Shown: in pieces, positions 45,880 through 58,450 of the stretch | Layout of the letters: the number at the start of each line of letters is the position of its first letter | Numbering within the stretch: position 1 is the stretch's first letter | Assembly (NCBI GenBank): GCA_026874595.1 | Contig: CM049307.1 | Coordinates: 72,520,643 to 72,584,642, forward strand | Direction of reading: 5' to 3' | Length of the DNA stretch: 64,000 nucleotides | Source: Sipunculus nudus | Taxonomy: Eukaryota > Annelida > Sipuncula > Golfingiida > Sipunculidae | Notes under the pieces: generated by a model | The model's database searches: none | What the model was told of the DNA's origin: nothing | Seen by the model: only the letters and a program-made list of their open reading frames with translations | Translations under genes and position numbers: made by a program

Positions 45880-48586
45880 TGTAGATATATAAAAAACTGG
45901 AGGCCAATAAGCCTTTTAAATGTGGATACAACAATAAAAGCAGAATATTAGTTATCGTATAAAGCCTTATTGTCAACTGTAACAGATCAATATGCATTCG
46001 TCCCGGGTAAATACATTGCATGGGGAAACATGCTGATGTAATGCATTATTGTAATACCGAATAAATACCTGAAATTTTGGTGGGCGCGAATTAAAAAGCT
46101 GCTTTTGATTCGGTCGAACATACTTTTCTTTTGCTCTGTTCTGCTAGGATAATAATTTTCAGCAGTGGCCGATCCAGAAATTCGAGATGGGGGGGGGGGG
46201 GGAGGGGGGCTAATACTGGGTTCGCGGTTGAAGGTTCTTAAGAAAAAATAATTTAAAAAAAGGGCATATATTTTTTTTGTATATATATATATATATATAT
46301 ATGCATGTATGTATTGTTATGACCGCAGTAGAGTAAATAGCGAAAAGACCGTCTCTCTCAGTATAAGTAATACATGTATTTGGAAGCTATGTTAATGGAA
46401 CAGATCACAGAGCTGTTCATTAATATTCTCAACTTAATTAAGGATAAGAAAAAATAACTGTGCCTCACTTAATAATTTCATTGCAAGACAACAAAAAGAT
46501 ATTTAAAAATAAAAAATTATTAGGAATTGGATAAAATAACTTTAAAATGAGTGATGTTATCGCTCAACCGGTGGTGCGCGTTTGGTCCCGTCTGGATACA
46601 CTTTTCAGTTCTAATGGTTTATAAAATAGATCACCTTGCTGCATACAAACTTTGTGAGTTGTGTGATGAATATGGGTACGGTACAAAGTCCTTTTATCTG
46701 CAAAGAGGAACACGGCAAGGGGATCCTTTGGCTCCATATCGGTCCATAATGGAAATTCTTAGTTTGATGGAAAAGAATCATAAAAATATCGGGGAAAATT
46801 CGTGTTGCTAAGTGGGTAGCAAAAATGTGTTTATTTGCAGACGATTCTCCTTTTTTGTAAAAGACGAGGACTCTCTGTTTCACCTTAAGGATGTACTTTG
46901 TGAATTGTCAACATTTTCTTCTCTCAACATTAATTCTGAGAAATCCGGTGCTCTTGGCTAGGCCTATCAAAAACTGTGATAGAATAAGGCTACTTTCACT
47001 GGATCAGTTTACCTGAAAATGAAATTAAAATCTTTGAATTTATTTTACTTACAGTAATACTATTAACCAAATATACAATCTTGAAGAAGTTTGAATTTCC
47101 TTCACTACATGTTTGGAGAGACCGAATCGTAGAAGTTTGTCCTTTTTTACTTTTAACGGTTTTGAAAACATTTTCTAGACCAAAAATAATGTATACTTCT
47201 ATGATGCAATCTCCACCAACTTGCTCCCTAAAAGAAGTTCCTGAAAGAATAAAGATGGTTTCTGGAAGCATGCAAAAAACATAAAATAAACATCGCTCAA
47301 AATGGATAACAAAGATGGGGGTTTAAAATTATTGCCTGATACTGAACTTGTTTTAAAGTGTCGAAAACTATTTTGGGTAAATAAATTTATTAATTTATAT
47401 AAAATACCTAATATTTATTTGAGAAAGCTTGATGGTATCAAAAGTGTCAATTGCGATTTTGATAGTGCACAGGTTCCTAAATACTGGTCAACGTTTTATA
47501 AAAGATTGTTTAACTGTCTGGGCAACCTCTACCTGCATGATTCCTATGCAAAAATCGACCTACAGTGTTGGCTCAGCCGCTCTAGAACAATTAACAAGGT
47601 AAAACATCCTTCTGTTTCAATGTAATCTCTGGACACGAATACAACTTTATAAAAGATATTGTAGGAAATAATAAAGAACTTATAAAATGGCAGGATCCAG
47701 GGCTGGAGGTGAAGGAGTACATGATCTGGACAGCCCTCTTACATTCCATACTACGGGAGATTTACTGGGTGTACCTGGCAAACCATGGTGTTAATTAAAG
47801 TTAAACTCCAGTACAATTTATAGTAAACTGGTGAAAGAAAAGGCCAGTCGCCAAACGGAACAACGTAGACAAAGATTAATGAGGAAGGATATAGATTGGC
47901 GCTAGTTTGTGAGATACCTTTTAAAACTACTACTGAAACAAAAACTGAAGGTTTGCAGTATAAAGTTCCGAATGATACTTTACCGTTAAACAAAAATTTA
48001 TACAGATTAAAATGAAATATGTTCATATTGTTCCCTGGGTGCAGAAACGTTTGTCCATTTATTTTCAGAATGTGCGCAAAGTTGCTTAGTGTATAGTCGG
48101 ATTTGCAGTTTCCTTATGTAATTCGATATAAAAATACCAGAAATGCAAAAGAAATATGTTGCTAGGAGCTGCCATTACGACTACATGAATGTATGCATGA
48201 AAGCAGAGAATGTATTGATAAACCACTTTTTTTCCTCCATACAAAAGTATGGTGTTAAATTGCCGCAATGCACCAAATGCAGCAATCATATTTAATTTTG
48301 AACGTATTAGAAATAAGGTGACAGAACATAAAAATTAACTAGACAACCATCTTAAAAAGTGGAAGAAATTAAAGTCTTTTCTGTGATAGAACTGTAATAT
48401 CCGTATAATGAAATAATATTTGACTGTTTCCCGTTTACTTGTAGATACAGTGATGTTGATTGTTTTATGTGAAATGTTTTGATGCAGCCTTTGACGTTTG
48501 TGAAGTTTATGTATGTATAGTAGTTTCCTGTTTATATTTTATATGTGTGTGAGGTATTATTGTCAATAAACGTTACTATTAAAAAA
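45880..48586 (+). pseudogene. Degenerate LINE (non-LTR retrotransposon, L1-like reverse transcriptase)
   Basis: Reverse transcriptase pieces appear in order in changing frames: NWRPISLLNVD near 45897; KAAFDSVEHTF near 46095; RGTRQGDPLAPY near 46705; FADD near 46837; then C-terminal segments including GGLKLLPDTELVLK (47302-47625). Stops, frameshifts and a G-rich/TA-repeat insertion (46180-46305) break it. The 3' end has AATAAA at 48565-48570 and a short A tract at 48581-48586. The 5' part is missing or unrecognisable. Non-functional. Confidence 0.8.
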
Positions 48587-50190
48587 GGCGGAATAAATCC
48601 AAAGAGCTTGACTTGAATTTTGGAATGAACAGGTTTGTGAGAATGTCCTGATGGTCCGTAGTTAACACCAACCTCGAAGTCAGCATGGATCCTGATTTTA
48701 GAATATGTTCGTTTTTGCGTCTTTTTTTTAATTGAGATGTTTAACTGTGCTTTGGATTTTACATTCAGAGACAAAAATTGCCAGTTTAATAATGGCTACA
48801 TCCTGACATGATTTTATGAACTTAGTAGAGCAGTAATTCAGACAGAAGGTTATATTGTTATGTTGACATTTACTGGCTGGTATGCATGGATTCTTGCGCC
48901 CTAGAATATTGACCATGTGTTACCTCGATGTGTCATCGCCGTTTAGATTCAGTGGCACAAAAATCACATAATATTCACTTACGATATTATAACTCAAGGT
49001 TTTGACTTTTCTGCATATGTCTAAATATTAATCGTTTTCCTGAGAATGGAAGAAGAGGAAGAATTATATAAAGTGAGATAAGTAATAAATGGCAATATTT
49101 ATGATATATGCCTGGCTTATATATTGTCCTATTTATTATATGTTGCTGCTTTCATCAAATTAATATTCTTTCTTTGTTAAATGAAAATAATTTGTTCAGT
49201 AAACAGTAAAAAGGGGAAAAAAAAGTAATATTACATTCACGTGTAGAACAAGGGGGTATAGGCAGGCCCAGGGGATAAATATGTTTGCCGTGTTCCTGTT
49301 TTAACGAGCGAAAGATTAAAATATACAAAAATATGTCTATTCATAAGTAATCGTTCTTATTTGAAAAAGTCATTGTTTCAACAAACTAGATGTCGGGAAT
49401 ACTCTTTGTTTCGGCGCCAATGCGACACCACCTGTCCTCCGCGCGTAGACAATAACCTTGCATTGACCAGTCCATTACGAGGTGTAAATCACACATATAG
49501 GTAGTAGATATATTGTTCTTATAGTTTGTAGGGCCAAAGGCCTTGGAAAGCATTTTCCTGTACAGAAGACTGTTGGCACCAACTAATCATATTTTTTGAA
49601 GGGGTGGGGGTGCCTGATTGGTGTCTGAATCAATTTGAACACTGGCTAAAATCTAATGGACAGACCTCTCTCACGTCTTACTTATGCACCGTTAATGGTT
49701 AATGTTGTTATTCTTTATTTCCTCCATCTTGAGAAGAACATTGAAAATTCAATAGGAATACAACAATATTAACTAACAGACATTCTGTGCACATACAGTA
49801 ATCTAACTTTAACATTTAAAGACTTAATGTAACAAATACATTTACGTGGTAGAAAATAACATTACTCAGACAAAAACATCGAAACCTTAGACATAGACAC
49901 ATGTAACTCAGATACCATGCTGATTTTTAGTTCATTGGATCTGTTAACTGTATAGCCGTGTATTCCTCACATCCGAACTCCCGGTCAAGGTCGTTAGGAT
50001 TTAAGAGTTTTTGTTGTCAGTTAACTGTAAAACGAAACAATTATTTTCATAAACCTAACACGCAAATATATATAGTGCTATACACTAACACCATTAAGTT
50101 ATTTTTTATTGTATGTTTAAATTGGTCCTACGGCTTCATCTGTCTGTGGGACTAACAGACGTACCGACGGAAGAGTGCGCACTCTACAGG
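48587..50190. other. Gene-free AT-rich stretch
   Basis: No supported gene or repeat. Confidence 0.35.
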
Positions 50191-50193
50191 TGC

Positions 50194-50206
50194 CGCCATC
50201 TGGTGG
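50194..50206 (-). promoter_or_regulatory. CTCF-like motif
   Basis: Minus strand CCACCAGATGGCG, a full match to the CTCF core, within tgccgccatctggtggcagg. Same core as at 28064-28076. Confidence 0.35.
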
Positions 50207-50491
50207 CAGGTCCAGTCACTTTAAAGACGCCGCGTCGACGTTTCCCTATTAAGTTTAAGTCAGAGTTATAATTATTTATTGTTCACTCTATATATAAGAC
50301 TTAAAAAGACCAAAACAAAGTTGCACTGTCTGCCGATCCTGCCAAAGGAATACATATTAGCACACCTTTTCATGTAAGTCAATCAATGCAGATGGAGCCA
50401 TACGCACACTTTCCACCAGAGGTCTCTCCGTCATTCTCCAGTTGCGCTGCGCAGCGGAGTAGACTAAGGCAAAAAAAAAAAATAAATAAAA

Positions 50492-50768
50492 GGTACGGTT
50501 CTCAGGCACCGCCCGCGTTAATTTTAACCCCCCCCCCCCCATCAAACATTTTTATTTTTATTTCATCATTCAACATTGTAAAATAATACAATTTCGATAC
50601 GATTCCCTTTGTTATGTAGTGCTTTTACCTGCTTAGCAAGAAGAAACCTGTCATTTACATGCTTTTCCCTGATCATATGACATTTTATCGAAACGTACAA
50701 AAAAAGGTCAAAATAAAATACCGCCCGACGGCATTGATTTCTGAAAAAAAGTGCCTGAGAACCATACC
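50492..50768. mobile_element. MITE, copy 2
   Basis: GGTACGGTTCTCAGGCAC / GTGCCTGAGAACCATACC ends (one mismatch between arms). The interior shares aataatacaatttcgatac and tttgttatgtagtg blocks with 12931-13145. Confidence 0.85.
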
Positions 50769-53700
50769 TTTTTATTTTTTTTGTGGAAAATGTGCAGTTG
50801 AGTTGTTTTACACGTCCGCACATTTCAGGGATTATTTCATTAGAGTTTTACCAATATGCAAGTAGCATCCTTGTTATCGCAATATCTGCCTCAAATGTTA
50901 CCTATTAATTTAACGGAATTTAGAACACATCCGATCCCGTCAGCTAGTCAAATATACAGACGATAGCACCTTTAGGGGGTTGTCATGGGACCTGACGTTG
51001 AATTGCATACAACGTATGTCACTTCAGTCTTGGTCAGGACAACTTTAGGGTTACTTCAACTGAAAGCAATATTGCTTGAGTAATAATTATATCAAATAAA
51101 AGTTGATCAAAACTGAATCTTCTAAAATTAGATTAAAAAAAAAACGCAGAAAAAAAGGTCAGAGTTGCTTTGACCCGGAAATGCAAAGGTACCGCTGGTT
51201 CCCAGACCGACTCGACACGAATTCCTGGAGGTCAGGATGGTTTGAGGCAGCGCGGTTCCAGTTCTGAAATAACATATCAAGGTATGTATCACACTCACAG
51301 AATATATGGTACCTATACTACATGCACCCCTCCAGTAAAGGCCAGAAAATGAGAAATTAGACCCATTTTTTTATCTAGCCTCGCCATATTTAGACAGTTT
51401 ATTGAACCATAATTTCGCACCTATTGTAAAATCGCCCCTTGTTTCAGCTAGTCAGAAATGTTTTACATTTCAGCTAGTTGGGCAAGGAGGTCACCAGTGA
51501 TGATGCATGTAACACATGCACACAGCTGGCCTAAACATAGGAATAAAAAAAAATTAATGGAACTTATTAAATATATACTTTGCAACTTCTTAATGTTTTC
51601 TCATGAATTACCAACACAGGTAGGTCTCTTAACTGACAATGTTTATCATAATTTATAATATCAAGTATTATCATTATCCAATCAAGGCCTTTAAAAAGTG
51701 TTCAGTTTAAGACTTCAGTCAGTATGTCATTCAGCCAGTATATCATGACAAAGACCAACTGTTTTCTCAAATATGTAAATAATTGTGTCACTCAAATTAC
51801 TGGCAAGGTGGGATGGTGGCTTTCTCATAAATAGTTATTGGCATACCAGGATGATTTACTTACATGTGAAAGGCAGAGGTCGACTCAGTTGTGGCTCTTT
51901 AGTATATACTGAGCCATAGACCCCTGGCACCATTTATCTAATGGTGCAGCATTTGTGGTGACCCCTTGTGGTGGGTGCCTGACTACCTGTCCCAGTGAGT
52001 CAACCTCTGGGGTCACACATGGTTGCTTCAGCAGGTGGTGTGCATGTAGCCCTGTGGGCTATTTTACCAGTTCAGGTCAAATAGCCCATGTACGGGTAAA
52101 ATAGCCCATTCCATACAAATATTGGTTTCTTATTTTCAAACCAATGTTTTTGTTTAATATGGGATTTATTGTAGATATACATTTTCTATCAAAGGTATCA
52201 ATTAAACCATTATTTTTTATTATTTTGGAGGCAACCACTTTCATTGTTTTTATATGACAGCTTAACTTTTAAGTGTACACATACTGGATTCTCTCCATTT
52301 CAGTTCTAGACTGTGACAGGGAAGTAGCTCAGGAATATCCTTGTGTCAGCCAGAATCCGTTTATCATGAATCCAGTTAGAGCTCAGTAATCAAGCTCCAC
52401 CTTGAAGTAGATATACCATCCTCTGGATTCTGCATGTGTTATACACCTCATTGCTGGGTCATAACACAAGAAACCCTGAAAGGCTCACTCTTTGTGAGTG
52501 AAACATGGCTGGAGGGCACAGCCATACCATTAAGCCTACAGAATGCTAACTCTGGTGGGGTTGACCATGGAAACTCTTGGGATTCTTTGGCTGAGATATG
52601 ATATCCCCTTCTTTTGGGTCCTTTCCTATACCCCACCAGTAGTTAAGATGTTAACTTTTAAAGCAATTTCCTAGTAGCTAAAATCTATAAAAAATCTGTC
52701 ATTTCTACATGTAGATACAAGGAATTTTATAAAGGATGCATCAGCTTATCACATTAAGCTCACTTTAATAGTTTTATCTTGTTGCTTTTTATTTATTTTA
52801 GTTATATTTACTGTCTGAACAATTTCTATTATTGCTTGGATACTGAAAGTGAAAATTTAGTTAAAAGTTAGAAATATGTCCAAATCTTGGTATTGGGTAC
52901 CAAAGAGCTGTGTGGTCTTATGTGCTAAAAATATGTTTTACCTTCTTCACTTTGAATGTTAATGTTTATATATTTACTCTTGGGATTTAAAATTTGAGTT
53001 TTATTTTTTAAAACACCTCCCTGGGCCAAAGTAACCCCAAGACCTGGTGTTTCTTTGGCCCACACAAAAACCCCGTTGTATGGTAGCTACTAATATTTAA
53101 TGAGTTGTTAATGAATTTTGTGATGTACAGTAGAACCTGTTGTGAGGAGACACCTGTGGGATATTGGCATAGTATCCCTACATTGCAGGTGTCCCTTCAT
53201 GAGAGGTAGGGACAGATGTTGGTGGGAATAATAATAACTGTATGGAGATTCATTCAGATATTAAAACAGAAGAATCACATACCTATAAGTATATAAATGT
53301 AAAATGTTTTTTTTTAGATCAATAATATATGAAAAAATATTTATATTGACATATGACACAGGAAAGCAAATTTTTTATATCATGGTTAAAAATCTTTCAA
53401 GAGCTGGTTCATTTACAAATACAAATATAAATATTGGTGTAACATGAGTATAATTTAATAGAAATAGTAACTTTCTACTAAAATAACTTTAAAACAATTT
53501 TTTATTCAATAAAATATATCTTTAATATTTCTTAATCACATATTGTTTCTGAATAAATAAATGAAAGGTCATCCCGCAAACCTCTGGTCTAGCCAAACTT
53601 GCATCACAGGAGAATATTTGGAATGAAAGATAAGGGTGTCATTAAGATATTGCATTAATTTCAATTTTTAATGAACAATTAAATTTAAATTTGCAACATT

Positions 53701-54680
53701 TTATCCACGGTGCTGAAGAGTAAAATTATGTCTGTCAAAATGAGTTATATCTCATATCCCTTATGTACAGTCCTCGTGAAATCATTCAAATCCAGACACC
53801 TCAAACTCGATATTGGATCGATATAAATTTTCCACTTCAGAATGATATCCCAAAATTGAAATTATGACTGGATGCCTCAAATTTAGCAATGGTTTAGTCA
53901 GATTAAATTTGCTATGACTTGGCTTCACATCAGGTGGACATTCAATGTGGCACAAACGCTGGGATGACTGGGAGCGTGTGGTGGCTTTTGGCAGCTGTCA
54001 CCAGCTGGTGCCACACGCAATCAAATTTGAACTTTGTTCGGTGATTTCGTCCGCTGAAATTGACTCAATTTCTGAGCTGTGGAGGCCTCTGTTTGTTCAG
54101 TAGACTCTGGAATCTCTGGACTGTTTGATCCTGAAAAAGCTCATCTTGCATACTTAAATCATTCACAGACAACCAGCACGCTTGCTCTATTCTCTTTCTA
54201 TGTTCCTCTCCATTATGGTTACAAAGTGACAAGACAGTAAATTGTGGAAGAAATTTGGCCGAGACCATTTTAATTGTAATAATACAGTTCTATAGAAACA
54301 GACAGTACATTACGCAATTACCTCACCATTATCTATTAATAATAGTATTATGATAATTAAACAAGAAAATATCTGTTGAGATGTTGAAGGTGAGGGGACA
54401 AGAACGCCACAGGCTGTAAGCCTTCCCCACCCAAGTTGCTGGTTGTCATAAGTTTGTTACCTTACCCAATACATAACCTGTTATGTCTGTGTTTAGCCAC
54501 AAAATGTCTTGTTTTCTTGAGAACTCTTATTCTACAACTGAATTATATTGTAACATTATATACAATAATCTAATGGTTAAATTTTGGGTAAAAGTACCTG
54601 TAAATAGAAAGAACTGTAAATTACTTAACATGCCGAATGTTTGTTGTTTCTATTTTCTTACTTGGCTGAATAATATCAGT
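50769..54680. other. Long stretch without a supported gene
   Basis: Short open frames only. One, at 54065-54268 (minus, 67 codons), has protein-like composition but no recognisable motif. 53126 begins acagtagaacc, a DNA-transposon-like end with no partner found. Confidence 0.35.
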
Positions 54681-54683
54681 GAA

Positions 54684-54793
54684 GCTTGTTCGCCACAGAT
54701 CCAAGCATTAATTAAATCAACTAGTATTATCTGGTCCCCACAGATCCAGATTAAATTAAGACAGTTCTGAAACTGGTCCCCACAGAGCCAGTT
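54684..54793 (+). repeat. Three hairpins with fixed loop and variable stems
   Basis: Stem GCTTG/CAAGC (54684-54706), ATCTGG/CCAGAT (54729-54751), AACTGG/CCAGTT (54771-54793). Each encloses an 11-nt loop close to TCCCCACAGAT. Both stem arms change together between copies. Confidence 0.7.
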
Positions 54794-54813
54794 AGTGAAG
54801 CCACCATTCTTTA

Positions 54814-54847
54814 GGCCATCCTTAAAATATTCTCTGTTGGGGCTAAC
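54814..54847 (+). repeat. Left arm of a 34-bp inverted pair
   Basis: GGCCATCCTTAAAA ... GTTGGGGCTAAC; 30 of 34 bases match the reverse complement of 57241-57274. Confidence 0.75.
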
Positions 54848-55319
54848 CCGGCCGGTCAAGTTTTTTGCCTGCGGCTGAAAATTTTTTTTGACATATCTGC
54901 AAATTAATATTTTTTTTGTATGAACTCCTGCAAGCGCGCCTGGGCCCACAGAAAACTGCCTTCAAGTAGTAGAAAAATAGCCCTTCTATTTCATTCTTAG
55001 ATGCCCTTAATTTCCTTAATGAAAAGTATTACCCGACGTTGCCGGTCGTTTAATTTGAGCCTTAAAAATTTGTCAGGTTGTGCCTATATATACGTGGAAC
55101 GATCGTTATACTCGTGCGTGAGAGAAGAAAAACCGCCGGGAAACCGCCATCAAATTTTGTTATACTGGCGAAACAGGCCGATAAAAATATTGAGCAATTA
55201 GAAATGGTTCTTATTTGATTACAAATAAAGCTGACGCTTATCGCTGTCGCATTAAATGAAAGTTCTCTCGAAATTCATACTGTCAACCGACTAATGTTGG
55301 CATTTAAACCATGTGACAC

Positions 55320-55464
55320 GTCGATTTGCATAAACACGTGCGTGGAACACACAGACGTTCTTGTGATTGGCGGAGCGATTAGTGTCACCGCCAGAGAGCC
55401 AATAAGAGGTTCGTAGTAAAAGTTCACCCCATGTGACTTCATTCAGGACTATTTTGGCGGGAAA
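55320..55464 (+). promoter_or_regulatory. Promoter-like element cluster
   Basis: In order: ATTTGCAT octamer, CACGTG E-box, inverted and direct CCAAT boxes (gattggcgg, gccaataag), and TTTGGCGGGAAA, an excellent E2F-type site, ending 1-2 nt before the ATG at 55465. Density and spacing suggest a real core promoter. Confidence 0.5.
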
Positions 55465-55528
55465 ATGTTCACTGCCATCGGGTCGCTTACGTTGGTTATA
55501 ATTTTTCTGCTACAGTCACGGTCGCACC
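55465..55528 (+). CDS. Candidate first coding exon with signal peptide
   Basis: ATG at 55465 gives 21 codons (MFTAIGSLTLVIIFLLQ then SRSH) plus one base before a strong donor gtgagt. The sequence is a textbook signal peptide and phase 1 is common after signal peptides. The promoter-like cluster lies immediately upstream. The gene cannot be named. A possible second exon is 56546-56604; the rest may lie past the retroelement or outside the window. Confidence 0.4.
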
Positions 55529-56545
55529 GTGAGTAGCCTATATTAAAAAAATGACGCGGGCCTATTAAATGGAACGTGCAACTGACGATGTGTAACGCAC
55601 AATCTCCACAAATCAGATGTTTGGTATTACAAGAACTGCGTCATTTTAATAGTTCTGTGGCCATCATGAAAGGGTTTTGCGACCACAGCTATCAGAACAC
55701 GCATAAAATTTTAGCGACCTTCTTTTTTAGGTTATGACTTATGTTTCTTTTTAACTGCCTTTGTTAAATTATTTCATTTTATTAATTGCCTTTAAAACAA
55801 ACAGATATTTTCTGACCGTACGGCATTTCTTGTTTAGACGTAGACGAGATAGAGATCAACATTGCTCGCTCAGTCATTAATTACAGAAAAATAAAAAAAA
55901 TGTCCAGCATTACTTCCATTAGGCACCGTGCCTCTCATTGATATTTTGTTTGTTTGTTTGTTTGTTTCTGATGCATTTTGCTGGTACCACATTTACAAGA
56001 GGTTTTAAAAAGTCAAGAAAGTAACAATAGATTGGCAAAAATATATTGAGAAATAAGACTTGATGTCCATGAGTAATCTTACAAATATTATAGTATGACC
56101 TGTCAGATGCAAAAAGTCAATGCCAATGAAATTTTGTTTTATTATAACCAAGCGGGGCATCTGATAACTAGCAATGAAAGCAAACAAATGTAACCTAGTT
56201 TTTAAAACCCAAAACAAATAGAAATGAATACTCCTAAGCCTTTGGGCAGTTAATGTTATATAATACAAATAGACCATGACTGGTTAATTATATTTTTAGC
56301 TTTCAGTTATTTTTTTTTTTCATTTTTACCAAAAAATATAAGGGCCTGTAATTTTTCTTGCAGGCCTGTGAAACCTGTATGCATGTCAGCAGTAGTGCTA
56401 ATTGTTATAAAATGAAAGTCCATGCTGGTGGTGAAATTTATTAATAATTTAATTTAAATAATAAACTGGAGTCTCAGGGCCTGTATTTCGACTGTTTTTT
56501 TTTTTGTTTTTTAAACTTTTGCATGAAATGTCATGCACAAATAAG
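55529..56545. other. Gene-free stretch after the candidate signal-peptide exon
   Basis: AT-rich, with a short gttt tandem run near 55948. No gene seen; probably intron if the 55465 exon is real. Confidence 0.35.
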
Positions 56546-56604
56546 GACTATATTGGGGATGCCATTCCAAATCACATACTGGCTGTCAAAGGCATCTGCA
56601 GAAG
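56546..56604 (+). CDS. Possible second exon (weak)
   Basis: Lies between a T-rich tract ending aataag and donor gtgagt. In phase 1 it reads 20 open codons including two cysteines. Another frame is also open, so the reading is not decided. Confidence 0.18.
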
Positions 56605-56894
56605 GTGAGTGGCATAATCAGGGTACGTCCAATATATGGGTTTATCTTTAAAATATGTACAGTTGTTCATATATTTGTATAAACATTTTATATATTCTAC
56701 TACCTTATAAGGCATTAACTTTAATTAATAAAGAGTTAATTTATTAAGATCCTTCTTAATTATACCTCTTCATTTGCAAAGGAAATCTCAAATCGCACTC
56801 ATTCATAAAATTCTGGCACTCGCATACAACACAAAATAAAATTGTCTGCAAATTTATGTGAGATCCAGAAAAGGCTTTCAATCCTAATTCGAAT

Positions 56895-57060
56895 CTGTGC
56901 AATGAGATATACATCAGTTATAATGCTTCCATTATAACATGCTTGACCATTATTGGAAAAGTACTTGAATACTTTTCAAATACGTGAATATTTGACATGT
57001 ACAAGTACAAAGCATATTCTGAAACATTTTGAACCTGATTACAAGATTTTAAGCATGTAA
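56895..57060 (-). repeat. Dispersed ~170-bp repeat with AGTACTT palindrome (copy 2)
   Basis: Reverse-complement match to 43225-43385, including acatgcttgaccattattgg and ggaaaagtacttgaatactt. Confidence 0.6.
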
Positions 57061-57240
57061 TAAAACACAAAATCTATTCAGAGATACCTTGTTGTACATG
57101 TTGAATGGAATACAGGTTTATGTACTATGACATACGCCTCACATATGCAAAAACCGGTTAAAAAGGTGTAGTAAACTCTGGATCCTCCTTTAAAAAAAAT
57201 ATTTTTTTCCTCCCTACCTGATGACTTATTTGGGACCAAT

Positions 57241-57274
57241 GTTAGCCCCAACACAAAAATTTTTAAGGATGGCC
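57241..57274 (-). repeat. Right arm of a 34-bp inverted pair
   Basis: GTTAGCCCCAAC ... TTTTAAGGATGGCC, inverse of 54814-54847. May be a terminal piece of the adjacent DIRS-like element. Confidence 0.7.
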
Positions 57275-57288
57275 TTATGCTGTGTTAA

Positions 57289-57438
57289 GCCCTGTCCCCA
57301 CGGATCAGGGCAGTGAAAATTTTTCTCCATATTGTTCTTTCTGGTCTCCACGGTTCAAGGTGAAGCAGGTTCTTTCCACATTCTGTGCTAGTTACTGTAC
57401 TCTTGAATATAACTGCTTGGTCCCCACAGATCCAAGCA
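57289..57438 (+). repeat. Further fixed-loop, variable-stem hairpins
   Basis: GCCCTG/CAGGGC around TCCCCACGGAT (57289-57311), a decayed copy near 57341, and TGCTTGG/CCAAGCA around TCCCCACAGAT (57414-57438). Same loop and orientation as 54684-54793. Confidence 0.7.
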
Positions 57439-57555
57439 ACTAATTGGTGCTAACCTCTCTTGTGACAGCTGCTTAGGACTATCCTCATCCGAAATACCTA
57501 TCATACCCCTCCATGTTGATGTCAGCCTATTTGCAATGGTAACTTATAACATGTG

Positions 57556-58450
57556 TTAACGTAAATATCGCTTAAATGCTTTGGTCTTCCACCTACCTAA
57601 GGCTCTTATCTGTGCATCAGACTTACCCTCTGCAGCTGCTTCTGTAGCTGCGCCTATACGAAAACTATGGCCTGAGTATTTCCTCTGTGCCAAACCCTGC
57701 TGCTTGTAGGTTGTTTTTTTAAGTTTGTCTCAAAAGACTGCCTATTGAATGGAAAGCCAAATGGTAATGATAAAAAGAGGACCTTGTTCTTTCCCACTTA
57801 ATTTCAGGAAAAGTTCTAATTGTTTAACTGGGCACATAGTGGCTTTCTCAGAGATCTTTACTCCTGCAGGAATACTGGCATCCTTGTCCTAAACATGTCG
57901 TAGTCTGATTCTGATTGTTTGCTTATTATCTATTTGAATAAAACTAACATCATTAATTTTTACAACGTCTCCCTTGGTGGCATTATTTCTTGGAATGAGC
58001 TCACCTATACTGAAAAACCCACTATAACAAACTATATACAGTGCTATCATGAGGGCCCTTGTAAATTCACTGCAAATAACAAGAGGCAAGCAAGTGAAGA
58101 GTTTCTTAATAACTGACAGCGTTATTGGATATCTTAAATCCACAGCAGGATGCAATTTCTGTGCCCCCAGTAACAATTTCTTAATTGTGAATGTGGTTGT
58201 TGGATCTACAAATTTCCCTTGTTTGTGGTAATAAGAGATAGCTGAGGCCAATGTAGCTAGATTACTTCCTGTGATTCCTTTATCAAATCTATCCACCAGG
58301 AAAAGGAATGTTGTTGATGCCGTCACTGGATGGAGAGCCCATTCAGGGTGTCCTAAACTGACACAAAATTCCTCTGTTTCAAAATCCTGTCATATGAAAC
58401 ACTGGTAGATCTGGCTATGCTATTCTTTATGACATGCTTCTCCACCTCTA
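57556..58450 (-). pseudogene. DIRS-like tyrosine recombinase
   Basis: The longest open part, 57889-58326, holds the N-terminal and catalytic-start region; an in-frame stop follows it. The C-terminal box HSFRIGAAT and then LGRWKTKAFKRYLR (Arg and Tyr positions of the recombinase family) end at TAA 57556-57558. A frameshift is near 58380. Inactive as it stands. Confidence 0.75.

Noticed and set aside
51170-51352. Possible exon ending in donor gtatgt near 51281
   Set aside because: The listed frame starts at TTG, no acceptor or partner exon is evident.
53126-53220. Possible Tigger/pogo-like transposon end (acagtagaacc)
   Set aside because: No inverted partner or transposase frame could be found.
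54065-54268. 67-codon minus-strand frame with protein-like composition
   Set aside because: No recognisable domain, no homologue in the window and no clear splice context; left as unknown.
54684-57438. CRISPR-like or attC-like array
   Set aside because: Host is a metazoan, spacing is irregular, and the constant part is the loop, not a repeat separating spacers.
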